A stretch of DNA of 64,000 bases from Gliomastix tumulicola (GCA_001599755.1 BCHX01000003.1:1795015-1859014), one strand, 5' to 3'; shown: positions 31,895 through 43,475, counted from the first letter of the stretch. Notes: a model not told the origin generated them from the letters alone. A program made the numbers and translations.

Positions 31895-32968
31895 TCAGTG
31901 GGTAGGAGTGGTGGAGGCCGACTTCGAGCCCTCCACAGCAGACAGAGCAAATCCCTGGATGTTCGCCGTCGTCTTAGAACGGTTATGCGCAGGGACATAG
32001 AAGCTGTCCTTAGGGTCGAGCCGATCCCCGTTACTCACGGTAGCGGCGGCGGCTGTCGTCGTCGTCACACCCAGACCAAGCTCGGGCTCAGGTGGTGTCG
32101 GCTGCCGCGCCCTGCCCGCGCCGCCGTGCCAGTCGCACTGCCGGGCGGCGAGCTGCATGTCGACCATGGCGCCGGTGAGGACGTCGTCGTTGTACAGCGG
32201 CAGGATGCGGTACTCGAGCTTGGCCATGATGCAGAGCTCGGTGGCGTTGAGCTGCCCCGTGGTCCAGAGGCCGCGGCCCCAGGCGCTGCAGTAGTAGCAG
32301 GACGGCTCCTGCGGGTCCTCGGTGAACTTGGCTGCGATGACGAGGGCGGCGAGGACGATGAGCTCCGGGCGGACGGCGTCGATGTGCAACTGCTGCTGCT
32401 GCTGCTGCTGGCGGGCTCGCTGGTGGTACGAGGCCGAGAGCAGCTCCGGGGGCATGGTGTGCCGCTTTGACGACGACGATGACGATGACGACGTAGTAGG
32501 GGACGTGATGGCAGCACCGGTCAGAGGACAGGAGAGGCGCCAGGTACGGGCAAACTTGGAGTCCAGACTGTCGAGGATGCACACGGCCAAGGCGACGGTC
32601 TCAATGGGGAGGTTCGCCCGGGAGAGCATAGCCTGGACAAGGTCGTATGAGGGGCTAGCCAGTGGCGAGGCGGTGGAGGGGATGAGGTTCACCAGGTGAA
32701 TTGCCGGGCCTAGAAGCCGAATTCCATGTTAGCCATCTGCCGGCATTCTTGGGGGATAAGTATCCCAGCACAAACCTTTATATTTAGCCTGAAGTTCCTC
32801 ACCATCCTCGAGTGTCGTCTTAGGAGACTGAGCGGCGGATGAGTCCCTCGAGCTCGGCGGCGGCGTGGGCAGGTTGGATAGAGGGCGGTAGGTGAAGTAG
32901 GCGTCCCCCATCCAGGCGTCGTCGTCCTCGACCGAGGGGACGGGCAGGTTCTTGGTCTCTCGGCGCAT
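31895..32968 (-). CDS. Pho85-type cyclin-like protein (Clg1-like)
   Basis: Two minus-strand exons, 32968-32776 and 32709-31895, with intron GTTTGT...TTCTAG (branch-like GCTAAC), give 335 residues. The unspliced frame would stop after PADG; splicing gives KYKGPAIHLVNLIPS, which continues the cyclin fold. The cyclin box runs from about residue 65 to 240: DLVQAMLSRANLPIETVALAVCILDSL, then LIVLAALVIAAKFTED (the usual AxxxAxKFxxD helix), then LNATELCIMAKLEYRILP. A Ser- and Gln-rich insertion interrupts the box, and the C-terminus is Ser/Thr-rich. Members of this family partner Pho85-like kinases. ATG 32968 (MRRETKN) is chosen because an earlier frame lacks plausible homologous sequence; a more upstream ATG in frame exists at 33058. 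Confidence 0.75.
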
Positions 32969-35900
32969 TGTGAAGGGTGGTAGGGTTGTCGGAGAGTGAG
33001 TGAATGAAGTGTGAGAGATGTCGACGGTTGAGAAGTTCGTTGCGGGTCGTTTCGTCAAGGGCAGGAAAAGACAAGTTGAGGGGGTTCCGTCTCTTCAAGG
33101 GCAGCGGCAGCGGCAGCGGCAGGTCCTCGCTTCTTCAACACTTCCAGTCCGCGGTAGACGTCGAGAGGGCTCTCCCATATTTTGGTGCAGGTACCTTGGG
33201 TCGATGGCGGAGACCGAAGGGGTACAAAGCAGAGCGGAAATCAGACCAGAAGCCAAGAGCCAAAAGAGACAACAAGGCTGGACTAGTTGCTGACGGAAAA
33301 GCCACCCGTACTTTTGTTCGGGGCGGGAGGAAATGTTTTGTTTGGCCCCTCGAGAATAGAAAGTGGTGGTGAGAAGTTGGCTTGGGGCGTGTGGTTACGT
33401 GAGACGTTGAAGGGATGGAAGGCACGCGACACACGTGGAGTTGGCACCTTCCAACTTTTTTTCCAGGTTTCCAAAATTCCAGCACAAGTCCTTTCTCAGA
33501 CACTGGCTTCGCTGCTCGCGGGTGAGAAGCAGGTGAACACACGACTATGGACGAGATACACGGGCTTTTTGAAAATGGGCTTTCAGGTATGGAGGGCCGG
33601 TTCGAAACGAGGGGAGGGAGGAGAGGGGGAAAGAGCGTATATATATGTACATGCGAGAACGGGGGGCCATGTACTAGTACACCAAACTACGGTGAAGGTG
33701 TGTCGAGCATGCAGGCATTCGGGGCAAGGTGAGGGACTGAGGAGCAGGGCAGGATTGACAGGGGTTCGGCATCAGATGCAGATGCAGGCCGTGAAGGGGG
33801 GTGTGAAGTGAGGACTAGTGCGTGCATGCGGTGGTGGTGACCTGTTTCCTCCCTCCTTTTTTGTTTCCCTCTCTCTCTTCGCACTCACTTGTCAGGTACC
33901 TCGTACTTACGTCTCCGGACGCTCCTTGGCCTGACGTCGTCGTCACAGGGGACCGAGAAGCGCCGAGACAAGAAAACACACAAACACGAAGCAAGCAGCC
34001 AGCGCCATGGTGGAGGCGGCCGCAGGGGATGTCAGGGGAACTTGGAAGATGGGACAATCGGTGCAGGGATGGCGCAAAACAAGCTCTGGCTGCCGGTAAC
34101 GGGTACGGGATGATACGACACGGGAATTACAGGGCACCTGAAAGCAGCAGCCCTGAGTGATCTGCTGGCCGCCAAGTTTAGGGGGCGACACCCACTGGAA
34201 CTTCGTACCCTCGAGCCACCTAAAAAACCCGCCCTGGGCACCTGAGACGACAATAATGAAAAATCCCATGCCACCTACTGTAGGATGGGAAGAAAATAGC
34301 AACACGGGCGGGAGTGGCGTCCAAGCGCAAAGGCTGTGCTGGCACAGTCCAACTGGTTTTGTTCCAAGGGTGACCCCTCCGACCAGTCAACCCAATGTGT
34401 CAACTCGTCAGTGTGCAGCGCTTCGATTCGCCAGTGCCCGTCGACTAACCCCCATTTCCCGCGTCCCAAACCACAGAGGCTTGCAGTAGCTCGGCATCAG
34501 CGCCATCAGCGGCCATCAGCACACCTCAGCTCAGGCTGTCTGCGGCCTTGGGTGTGGGCATCGGTCAGATTTCCCAGGTCAGGCCACAATCGGGAGGCAG
34601 GTCTCGGTTTCGTTCTCGTCCATGTCCGAGGGAACAACTTTGCATCCACGCCGTCTGCGGTTGTGTAACACCGTGTTGCATCCATCCATCCATCCACCCA
34701 TCTCTGCCTGTTTGGCCCTTTTCAGCCCCGAGCGCTGCAACATTGAGCCACGCACACCACACTTTCCAATTTTACAGTTTCAACCGCTGTTTTATTATTT
34801 TTAGCAGAGTTCGAGGCCAGCCGTTAGAGCGGACTTCCATTATTGCCTCCCAAGGTTTGGACGACGTGGCCTCGGATTACGAGCCCTTCCACTTATTTAC
34901 CGAAGTATTTATTTAAGGAGTATCTGCGCACGAGACAGCCAGCTGTACAGTGACATTGGAATGACACATGCCACAAATCGTGATCGGCCCTGATCATCCT
35001 GATCCCAAGAACCAAGAAAACCTGGAGGAGGGGAAAGCAAGCAGCAAGCAGCGCAAGCAGGCAAAAAGGGTACCGAAAGGGCCAAGCTTACAGCGTCCCT
35101 TCAGCATAAAAGAGGCGCCTGAACTCCGTCATTAATCAAAACTACTCCGCAATGATCGGCAGGTCTACCAGAAAATGATTCCATCCTGACTTGCGCGGCA
35201 CAGATCCTTCCCCGATCTTGCCATTTCGTTGACAGTACGATTCTCGAGCCCTTTTTCCAGGCACAGCAGCACACCGTGTCCCCGATCCTGTTCTCGTTCT
35301 CGACTCTGGGGCTGTCGCACAGGCTGGCAGACAGTCGACCCTCCTTCTTCCACTGAGGTTTTATTACAAATGGCACGATGGGATGCTTGGCTGCCAGGGC
35401 ACCTTGGCAGTCTGTTTATCGTCGTTTCAGGGGGCACGAGAATTAGACAAGATGCATGGTGTTGCGCGGAGCACGTTTCCGTACACCGAGATCTCTATCA
35501 GTGAGACATGGACCACCCAACGTGAGACCAAGAGCTCACAGTCATGCATCCGTAAGCCGGGTCCTTATCAGAAACAAAGCAATCTCGCTTTCCCGAACCG
35601 AAAAAAAAACTCTCAACACGAAGTCCTGCTGAGGTTCCAGTTGGGGCCATTCGGGCTCTACCAGAAGGCCGAACTAAACACTGCCCAGCAGCGGGTGTTC
35701 GTTCGTGCGAGGCCTCTCACCAGGCCCTACCTAGCTCCTTGTCCGCCCCAGTCGGGATGAAAGCGGTGTGTAAGGACCCCCGAAAACTAAGGACGGGCCC
35801 CCGTCTCGGAGATTTTATTTTTCTCGAACCTGTGTGATTCAGTTGCAGATACGAGTGCTACGCTGCGCTGCAGGTGGTGCCTACCGGGGCCTGGAAAATA

Positions 35901-36698
35901 CCAGAAGAAAAAACGCACACATCGACTTTTCGGTGATACCCATTCGTCCATCCCACCAGTGGGAGACCTGCACGTGCCGGGCTAGCCAATGGGACATAGG
36001 GGTCCCGTTTTCTTGGCCTCGGGGGGGCTCTTCTAGGTGGTGCGGCAGGAGATGCCGTCTAGGTCGTATTATTTTACCTTGGCTGTTATGTACACACTCT
36101 GCCGATGCTGGAGCCGAAGCACGTCAAGGTCGGGCCGCCTTGCGCCAAAGGCTCCCAAATGTGCACATGTTATAACGGGGTACGCCTCCTCGAGGGCCGG
36201 TCATCTCAGCCGCATGCTGGCCTCGACCGGGCGCTCGTGGATACCGGCCGTCACCGGTGGCTGCTGACGAGGTGCATGTTAATCAAACATCCTGCGGTGA
36301 CGAGGCTGATTGGGTGCTTATAGGAGCCCAATGGAATGATCCCGAGGGTGTGCGTGTGTGTGTGTGTATGTCTGATTATACAATAGTAAAACAGCTATGT
36401 ATGTAGGTGTGTATGTGTGTGTGTGTGCATGCGACTGGTCTAGATCTCGGGCAACCCCTCAATGACCTGACCTGTCGCCTCGAATCGGCTGTTGTTCGGA
36501 CGGCACCTGAGCCATGTATTGGTCGTTGTCCGACCGCTCATGTGGAACAAAGGTGCATATTCCCCCCCCTCCGATGCAGGCTGCCACAGCATAAGTTCAG
36601 CTCAGACGTGGCCGCATCTCAGCCTGAATCGGGGCAGCATCTCGGCTGTCCATATTTTTGCATTTTTGTTCTTTTTTCCCACCAGGTAAGACCGAGTG
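32969..36698. other. 3.7-kb region without a supported gene
   Basis: Promoter and leader of the cyclin gene, then a long stretch with only short open frames of low complexity. A TG microsatellite lies at about 36350-36430. No domain, splicing pattern or structured RNA recognised. An unannotated non-coding transcript is possible. Confidence 0.4.
36350..36430. repeat. TG-rich microsatellite
   Basis: Two blocks of alternating GT/TG (about 36351-36370 and 36408-36427) separated by a short AT-rich spacer with TATGTATG units. Confidence 0.6.
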
Positions 36699-37013
36699 TC
36701 ACCTCTTCGTAGAATCGTCCTTGGCGTGGAATCCGAGCCACTCGCCCAGCATCCCTCCCGGTTTCGGCACAGGGCACTCCCTCGCCCTTCTCGTCCCGTA
36801 CTCGGAGTCCGCGTCGTCGTGGAACTGGACCAGCCCGTCCTTCACCTCGGGCCCGCCTTCTCTCTGCCTCCAGATTCTCCTCCGGCCGTTCTCGTCGACG
36901 ACGACGTCCCCGTCCGCAAACTTTTTCGTGGGCACGGGGCAGGGGAGGATGTGTGGCATCGCGACGACGAAGAAGCTCGCGACGACGGTTGTCGCGAACA
37001 GGGACGAGGTCAT
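36699..37013 (-). CDS. Small unknown protein with an N-terminal hydrophobic segment
   Basis: Frame of 104 residues from ATG 37013; in-frame ATGs also lie upstream at 37043 and 37082. It starts with a signal/anchor-like hydrophobic stretch (SSLFATTVVASFFVVAMPH) followed by ILPCPVP, then a polar segment with GRRRIWRQREG and an acidic part, and ends with ECPVPKPGGMLGEWLGFH. The repeated CPVP motif and the clean hydrophobic start look like a genuine small membrane or mitochondrial protein of the kind conserved among ascomycetes. I do not recognise the family with certainty. It lies divergent from the PP4 gene, about 970 nt away. Confidence 0.5.
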   Translation of the reverse strand: MTSSLFATTVVASFFVVAMPHILPCPVPTKKFADGDVVVDENGRRRIWRQREGGPEVKDGLVQFHDDADSEYGTRRARECPVPKPGGMLGEWLGFHAKDDSTKR

Positions 37014-37980
37014 GCGTGACCTCGGATGCAGGTGCGGCGGCATAGCTGTGATGTGGATGTGGTTCGACTCGACTCGACTCAACTCGATTCGATTCGATTC
37101 GGCCGTCTCTCACTCTCCCTCCCTCAACTCCCTCGCTGGTAATGGCGCTCGTAGGACAGGTATCGGTTTAGGTAGTAATTACTATGAGGGATCTGCGGAC
37201 GAAATTCCATGTTAGCATCCATTGAGGTGACCAGAGGCGCATTTTGGGGTCGAAAACGAACCGGAGGCGAGTAACATTGTCCGACCGGCACCGCTGTGGC
37301 CGCCAACACGAGGCAATGGGCGTCAATTGGTAGGTTTTTGCTTCGTCGTGATGCCTCACCAGCTGTCGAAAAAAGTCACCCTATCAAGAGCGACTTATTA
37401 CCCACCGCGCGAGTTGCCGTAAGCTCAGGTTCGGTAACGCTCGGCTCGGATCAAGTATGCCCCGTAAGGCCGAATTGCTCCGCCAAACACGGGCGGCAGT
37501 TTGCAGAATACGTGCAGAAACCTTACTGGGATAAGGCCCTAAAGTGGGGCTTGAAGCCAAGATCTGGTGCCGCAGCTTGTTAAGATACCGTGATTTTCGT
37601 TCATGAATAGCCCCTTCAAGTAGATAGAGATGAAGATGAATGACAAGCCTTGATTATGGTCTGCGGCCGTGATGTTACTGGCTTTCGTATGTTCACAGCT
37701 CATATCGCGGTCTTTGATGCCCATCTAAAAGCAGCCACGGCGGGTCTCTTCCTCTGATTAGCGCCAAACGCCATATCTCGAGCTGAAATCCACCGAACAT
37801 CATCTCTTCCCCAGCCCTCAATTTACACTTCAGATCGCAAGGAGCTCCTTCGTCCCAGTCTAAACTGCTTCTACCGTCACGCGACATGCTATGAACCCGC
37901 GCCGAACCGCTCCTTCTTCATCCCTCAGACAATCACCAGCACCGCGCTTGCCGTGCGACCGGTGATCAGCTCCTTCCGCC
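37014..37980. other. Divergent promoter region of PP4 and the small protein gene
   Basis: About 970 nt without a supported ORF. It includes a pentanucleotide GACTC/GATTC tandem run (about 37068-37100) just upstream of the small gene. Confidence 0.5.
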
Positions 37981-39444
37981 ATGAATTGCGATCTGGACAG
38001 GTTTGTGTCTCCCTCACGCGCCCCTCCTCCGCGTAACGTCATCCGTGCGCTCTCACGATCTGTGTGTATGGCTGACGGTGTCGCGTTGTCTCAGAGCTAT
38101 CGCGCAGCTACGGTCATGTCGTCCCATCCCCGAGTCGCAGGTCCGCGAGATCTGCCATAAGGCACGCGAGCTCCTCATCGAGGAGGGCAACGTCGTCACA
38201 GTCAGCGCGCCCGTCACGGTATGCGCCCACCCCCCCCCCCCCCCCCGAATCGATGCGGCTTGGAGGCGGTAGCTAAATGGAGAGTGCAGATATGCGGCGA
38301 TATTCACGGCCAGTTCCACGATCTCATGGAGCTCTTCCGAGTCGGCGGCGACCCTCCCGATACAAACTACCTCTTCATGGGTATGGACGGTCTCTTTGTC
38401 TTTGCTGCTGGCGGTACTCTCGGCTAACTTGCTCCAGGCGACTTCGTCGACCGTGGCTTCTACTCCCTCGAGACCTTCCTTCTCCTCCTCTGCCTCAAAG
38501 TCAGATACCCCGACCGCATGACCCTGATCCGCGGCAACCACGAATCAAGACAGATCACGACCGTCTACGGCTTCTACGACGAATGTATAAGGAAATACGG
38601 TAGTGCCAACGTGTGGCGGTATTGCTGCGATATCTTCGACTACCTCGCGCTCGGCGCCATCGTCCTCGGCGCCTCCAGCACGCTCTCCTCCAGCACAGAG
38701 CCCATCGACGAGGAGGTGGAGATCGAGGTCTGCGATCAAAGCGGTTCAGTCATGAGCCGGTTCCCTCGCCAGACAGACCGTCGCCCGCCGAGCTCGCAGG
38801 ACTCTACCCGAGGCTCTAACGGAGGCTTCGGCGGCAAGACGGGACCCCCAGGCTCGAGCGCGTCCGGCTCGAGCGGGGGCAGCGTCGGAAACCCGACAGG
38901 CGCGGTGCTCTGCGTGCATGGAGGGCTGAGCCCGCTCATCGACACGGTGGATAAGATTCGCCTGATAGATAGGAAGCAGGAGGTCCCCCACGAGGGCGCC
39001 ATGTGCGATCTGCTCTGGTCCGACCCGGACGAGATTGACGGCTGGGGCCTGTCGCCGCGTGGAGCGGGCTTCCTCTTCGGCGCTGATATTGTCAAAGTCT
39101 TCAACCACCGTAACGACCTGAGCCTCATCGCACGCGCACATCAGCTCGTCATGGAAGGTTTCAAGGAAATGTTCGACGCGAGCATCGTCACGGTCTGGTC
39201 GGCTCCCAACTACTGCTACCGGTGCGGCAACGTGGCGGCTGTTCTCGAGCTGTCCGAGGACGAGTCCGGGACGGGGCTCTTTGCCCGGAGCAACGGCGAC
39301 GTCGGCCGCAGCCAGGGCGTCATGATGGCCAACACGTCCTTCTCCAAGAACGGCCCGGCTCGGCGGTACCGCGTCTTCCAGGCCGCGCCGCAGGATTCGA
39401 GGGGCATGCCCGCCAAGAAGCCCGTGGCGGACTACTTTTTATAA
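37981..39444 (+). CDS. PPH3: PP4-type Ser/Thr protein phosphatase catalytic subunit with two insertions
   Basis: Four exons, 37981-38000, 38095-38218, 38290-38380 and 38438-39444, all with in-frame joins, give 413 residues. All PPP motifs are present: CGDIHGQF, GDFVDRGFYS, TLIRGNHESRQ, CVHGGLSP, LLWSDPDE, RAHQLVMEGF and SAPNYCYRCGN. The C-terminal KKPVADYFL matches PP4 rather than PP2A (TPDYFL), and the rest also aligns with PP4. The terminal Leu is the carboxymethylation site of this family. PP4 removes gamma-H2A and Rad53 phosphates in DNA-damage recovery. Compared with human PP4C (307 residues) there are two insertions: about 80 low-complexity Ser/Gly/Pro residues before VLCVHGG, and about 35 residues before the last strand (VFQAAPQ). 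Exon 1 codes only seven residues. Confidence 0.95.
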
Positions 39445-39753
39445 ACCCGGCTGCTTTTGTATAGGAATTGGTCTAGCGGGTTTTTCTTTTGCGATCTTTA
39501 GACACGACGTCAAATGGACGGCTGCGGCTACGTTCGAGCGTGACGAGGGTGTACGGCGATTATTTGGACAATTATGACGGTTTTCTCTACTGTAACAATT
39601 TCTTCACCGTTGCGCGCCTTCTCCCGAAGCAAGGAGTTACCAGGTTTTTATGACAATTGACATTTATCTCGCGGGCAAGGGATGCACCATTGCGATATAT
39701 CTATCCATCTATATACGGACTAAGGCAGAGGGAACTTTGTTCCGATCCGGACT
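39445..39753. other. Gap between convergent genes
   Basis: 3' regions of the PP4 gene (+) and the acidic unknown gene (-). No coding signal. Confidence 0.5.
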
Positions 39754-41883
39754 TCAGACCTCCCACACTTCTTCATCTTCGTCTTCTTCCTCGTCAGCAG
39801 TCCAACAACGCTCTGGCGTCTTCCACTGGGCCTCTCCGAACCGACAGACGCGGCTGATGGTCTGAAGATCGTGCGGGCTGACGACCTCGAATCCGGACCG
39901 GAAAGCGCCTCCTCTGTGACGCCGCATGCATTCCGTCATCCTCCCCTGCTGGTACTGCTGTATGCCGAAGCCCGCTTCATTGGACTCGAAGCAGACCTTG
40001 AAGAGGATGTGGATGCCGTCGAGGGCCTGCTTCACCCTATCCCGGTTGCGCACGAGCGCCTCGAGCCCCTTGCGCTCAAGCCCGGCGGGCAGCTCCCGCT
40101 TGTCGAAGTCGGTTGGCACGAAAGCCGAGGGATCTAGTATTGGCCTGTCATGTACGGCGCCCTGCGCCCTGCCGTGTTCCTCGCCCAGCGGCGCGGCGCC
40201 TCGCAGGGTGCCGTTGTGGTAGATGCGCATGATGCGGTTCATGCCCAGGCCGGCCTGCATCAGATCATTGACGCTCACGCCCTCGTTGTGGAGATTGTCT
40301 ATCCGGTCGTTGTACTGCTCCTCCCGCCTGACCTGCGCGTCGCGATGCTCATCCGTGTAGTTTTCATCCCACGCGCTCGTCCGCCGTGGCTGGCTGTAGA
40401 GCTTGTAGTTGTTCTTCGGCCGGCTGCCATACTCGAAGCTCTCGCCCGGCTCGAAGTCTAGGTCCTCGTTGTTAGGCTCCCAGACGTCCTCGTCTATGTC
40501 CGGGTTCACCTTCAAGTCGTCCTCTGTGCCGAAGTAGGCTTCTGCGGCCTCTGCGTTTTGCATCACGTCAGCTGCTGATATCTGAATGGGATGGAAAGGG
40601 GGGGGAAGAAGATGGGAGAGAGACTTACCTCGTTTGAGGAGCACCTTGGGGACATCATCGATGTCTGAAAAGTCATAGTCAAACGTCCACTCGGTCACGT
40701 CGTCCTCGCTGATGTGGTAATCTGGTTCCCTGTCTGTTGGGGCGGGCCGACCCGGCCTGTAGTAGCGGAACGTGCCAGGCCGTAGAGGGGAGGGGGGTTC
40801 GTAAGACGACCTTGGGGAGTCGGTCAGGTCTATTGGAGGTTGGGGGATGGTCCTGTAGTCTGTCATCTCGACGTCTGCGTCTGCGTCTTCGTCGTGGTCG
40901 GGGACGACGATGGGCTCAGCTTCTTGCCTCTCATCGGCCCCCGCGTCGTCAGCGGCCTGGTCGGCCGAGGCCGACCAGGCCGAGGCCTGTGCCTGCTGAT
41001 TCGCAAGCAACTGGAGAGAGGCTCTCAGGGTCTCTGGACTTGACACCCGGACCTGGTTGGACGGTGTCCGGGGCGCTCTGCTCGGAGAGCCGTCGAGCGC
41101 TTGCTCCAGGTCTCGAAGCAATCGCTTCTCCGAACTCGTCAGCCTCTGCTCCTGGCCCGGACTAACACTATTATCCGGCATGCGAGGCGCGCCGCTCGGG
41201 CTCCTGCTGTAGGCGTCCCCGTGCAGTGCCTGGTAAGCAGTCCACGTCATGGCAGGGCTTGATTTCCGACCGGAGCTTGCTCCCCTCCCGGAGGAAGTTG
41301 GCCCTCGCGCAGGCGGGGTGAGTTCCTTATTGGGCGGCGTCTGAGGTCTCTCCTTTGGTGAGGAGCGGACGGCCGAAGGCGATGAGCCCAACGTCGTGAA
41401 CTCGCGGAATAAACTCCTATCGTCCAACTCGGGTTGGCCTTGCTGTGGGCTCTCGGCCACCGCGTCCTGGCTCTGAGCTCCGTTGTCTTCTTCGTTGTCC
41501 TCCCCCTCGATGTCCTCGTCCTCCTCGCTGTCCTCCTCATTACCCTTGTCCCCATTGTCCGCTACTACTTCCGGCGCTTCTTGGCTGGCAAGCTCGTGGT
41601 GGAAATCATCCTCATAGTCCTCCTCCTCCTCCTCCCGTCTCGGGAAGGGCGAAGAGATGGTCTTGGATGGGGAGAGGGGGCTGCTTGGAGACGGGCCGAT
41701 GGTCCTCCTCCGCTTGGTCGAGACTGTGTGTCCGATACGCTTGGCCGCCTCGGCCTCGGGAGAGCGGGACTTGCTTCTCTTGCGCTTGTCGTGGAGGGAG
41801 CGTTTCGGACGCTTGCTCGCGTTGTTGCTTTCTTCGGAAGAAACACTCCTCTGCCTCTTGTTATTCTTGAGAACACGGGCCAT
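39754..41883 (-). CDS. Unknown acidic, nuclear-looking protein
   Basis: Minus-strand frame of 709 codons from ATG 41883. A 54-nt in-frame intron (40628-40575, GTAAGT...ATATCAG) probably interrupts it, giving 691 residues and joining LLKR to AADVMQNAE. The N-terminus (1-65) is Lys/Arg/Ser-rich with several NLS-like clusters (KNNKRQR, KRPKRSLHDKRKRSKSR). Acidic Glu/Asp runs follow (about 85-140), then Ser/Pro-rich disordered sequence with many SP sites. The C-terminal third is more ordered and has a long charged helix (QVRREEQYNDRIDNLHNEG). A very C-terminal acidic DEEEDEDEE stretch ends it. I recognise no domain. Composition fits a chromatin- or DNA-replication-associated factor, which is only an inference. 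Confidence 0.75.
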   Translation of the reverse strand: MARVLKNNKRQRSVSSEESNNASKRPKRSLHDKRKRSKSRSPEAEAAKRIGHTVSTKRRRTIGPSPSSPLSPSKTISSPFPRREEEEEDYEDDFHHELASQEAPEVVADNGDKGNEEDSEEDEDIEGEDNEEDNGAQSQDAVAESPQQGQPELDDRSLFREFTTLGSSPSAVRSSPKERPQTPPNKELTPPARGPTSSGRGASSGRKSSPAMTWTAYQALHGDAYSRSPSGAPRMPDNSVSPGQEQRLTSSEKRLLRDLEQALDGSPSRAPRTPSNQVRVSSPETLRASLQLLANQQAQASAWSASADQAADDAGADERQEAEPIVVPDHDEDADADVEMTDYRTIPQPPIDLTDSPRSSYEPPSPLRPGTFRYYRPGRPAPTDREPDYHISEDDVTEWTFDYDFSDIDDVPKVLLKRGKSLSHLLPPPFHPIQISAADVMQNAEAAEAYFGTEDDLKVNPDIDEDVWEPNNEDLDFEPGESFEYGSRPKNNYKLYSQPRRTSAWDENYTDEHRDAQVRREEQYNDRIDNLHNEGVSVNDLMQAGLGMNRIMRIYHNGTLRGAAPLGEEHGRAQGAVHDRPILDPSAFVPTDFDKRELPAGLERKGLEALVRNRDRVKQALDGIHILFKVCFESNEAGFGIQQYQQGRMTECMRRHRGGAFRSGFEVVSPHDLQTISRVCRFGEAQWKTPERCWTADEEEDEDEEVWEV

Positions 41884-42474
41884 TTTTAGTTAGAGCCGTA
41901 GGTCTTCTTCTTACGGGGTTTAGAGTCTCTTTAGTCGTCAGGTTTGGCTTGGAGATTCTATATAATAAGTAGGAGCAAGGAGTCCAAGTTGGTTCAGAAG
42001 AAAGTCTTTTGGACGCGAGATTATACGTGAGCGGCAATCTTGATGCGGATAGACGATGTTATATACAAGACTACTGTTCCTTGTGTTGAGCATTTGCTTC
42101 CCCCTTGTGCACACTGGGGCAAAGGGACGAACAAGAGAAACTATAGAAAACTATTGCGAATCTTCCCTCCTCATAGAAGAGAGACTCGACCCCTCCTTTC
42201 TGTTCTCGCCTTTGTGCAGCGCTCGCATGTTGTTTTCGGAGTTAACGCCTTTGTCTCGCGAGTTGTCTCGCTAACAGAGCACCACGGAAAAGGGCTGTGT
42301 CCCCGCTCACAAAGAAAATGCATTGTGGTATTGTTTATCCTTCGTGATATGTAGTTACAGGGTAGTCCATCATAGCTGCCTTGTTATCGTCATCGTCATC
42401 GTTTCTTCGCGCCCGTTTGTACCGTGTCATCAGCGAGTGACTCGAGAGTGACTCGACAGCAACTCCCCGTCTCT
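41884..42474. other. Gap between two minus-strand genes
   Basis: Promoter of the acidic unknown gene and 3' region of the bZIP gene. The short open frames seen here (about 100 codons) have no features. Confidence 0.5.
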
Positions 42475-43475
42475 TCAGCCATAGCCGCCTCCGCCAGGGC
42501 CGTAGTTCTGTATATCCGGATTGTAAGGCCCGACATTGGGATTCCCGTAGCCCATGGCGCCCGCGTGCATTGCCGCCTGAACCTGTTGGGGGTTGAACTG
42601 TTGCTGGTGGTGTTGTTGGTGCTGCTGGTGCTGCTGTTGATGCTGATGCTGTTGATGCTGATGCTGCCCCTGAGGATGGGCGTGTCCTCCTCCGTGGTGA
42701 TGCGCATCCATCATGCCGGCAGATATCGACGCCTGTCTCTGCTGCCCGGAGAACGCATCCATCCTAGGCGTCGCGTCGCCCGAGTACAGTCCCTGCCCCT
42801 GCCCAGCAGCAGCACCACCTCCTCCTCCTCCTCCTCCTCCACCACCTCCCTGCCCTCCTCCTACTCCCCCTTGCGCCGACGCCGCCTGAGCCTCCCACAA
42901 GGAACTCGCGCTCGTCGAGGCGCTCGTGATGGACGCCTCGCGACTCGCCTGCCCCGTCATGGGGAACTGACCCGGGTCGACGGGGTTCGGCCGCCGCGGC
43001 GCGAGCAGCTGCTGCAGGGCCTGGACGCTCGGCGGCGGCACGCCGGAACCGAGCGTCGGGTTGAGATCCGGCGCGATCATGCTCGCCTGCAGGTAGTGCC
43101 CGATGTAGTCGTCCGCGACCCCCTGCTTGTGCAGGAGCTCGCGGAGCTGGCGGTTCTCCTCGGCGACGCGGCGGGCCGCGACCTGGACCTCGGCCGAGGC
43201 CTCGATGCCCTGGAGCTCGCATAGCCGGAGGCGCTGCTCGAGCTCCTGGAGGTACTCCCTCTTGCGCGCGCGGGATCGCCTCTGGTTGTCTCGGATGCGG
43301 GCGAGGTTGGCCTTTTGCTGGACAGAGTCAGGGGGGTGCTGCAGATTGGGAAGAGGCAAGGCAAGGCAAGGCAAGGCTTCGATAGAGATTAGGAAGGGGA
43401 AGAGAGGAGAGGAGAGAAGAGGAGGGGGGGTTTCGAGCAAATTCAACGACGGGCACGTACCGCAGGCGTTGACAT
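42475..43475 (-). CDS. bZIP transcription factor with Gln/His-rich tail
   Basis: Two minus-strand exons, 43475-43461 (15 nt, MSTPA) and 43338-42475, with intron GTACGT...CTGCAG (122 nt), give 292 residues. The start is chosen because it gives the common fungal bZIP N-terminus MSTPA..., joined to HPPDSVQQKANLARIRDNQRRSRAR. The basic region has the N-x7-R signature (DNQRRSRARKR). A leucine zipper follows (YLQELEQRLRLCELQ... to LRELLHKQG). The rest is disordered: Pro/Ser-rich, a poly-Gly run, then Gln/His-rich repeats before a Gly/Tyr/Asn end. It is a nuclear DNA-binding dimer and its target sites are unknown. An ATG 7 nt further upstream (43482) opens a different frame. Confidence 0.9.
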
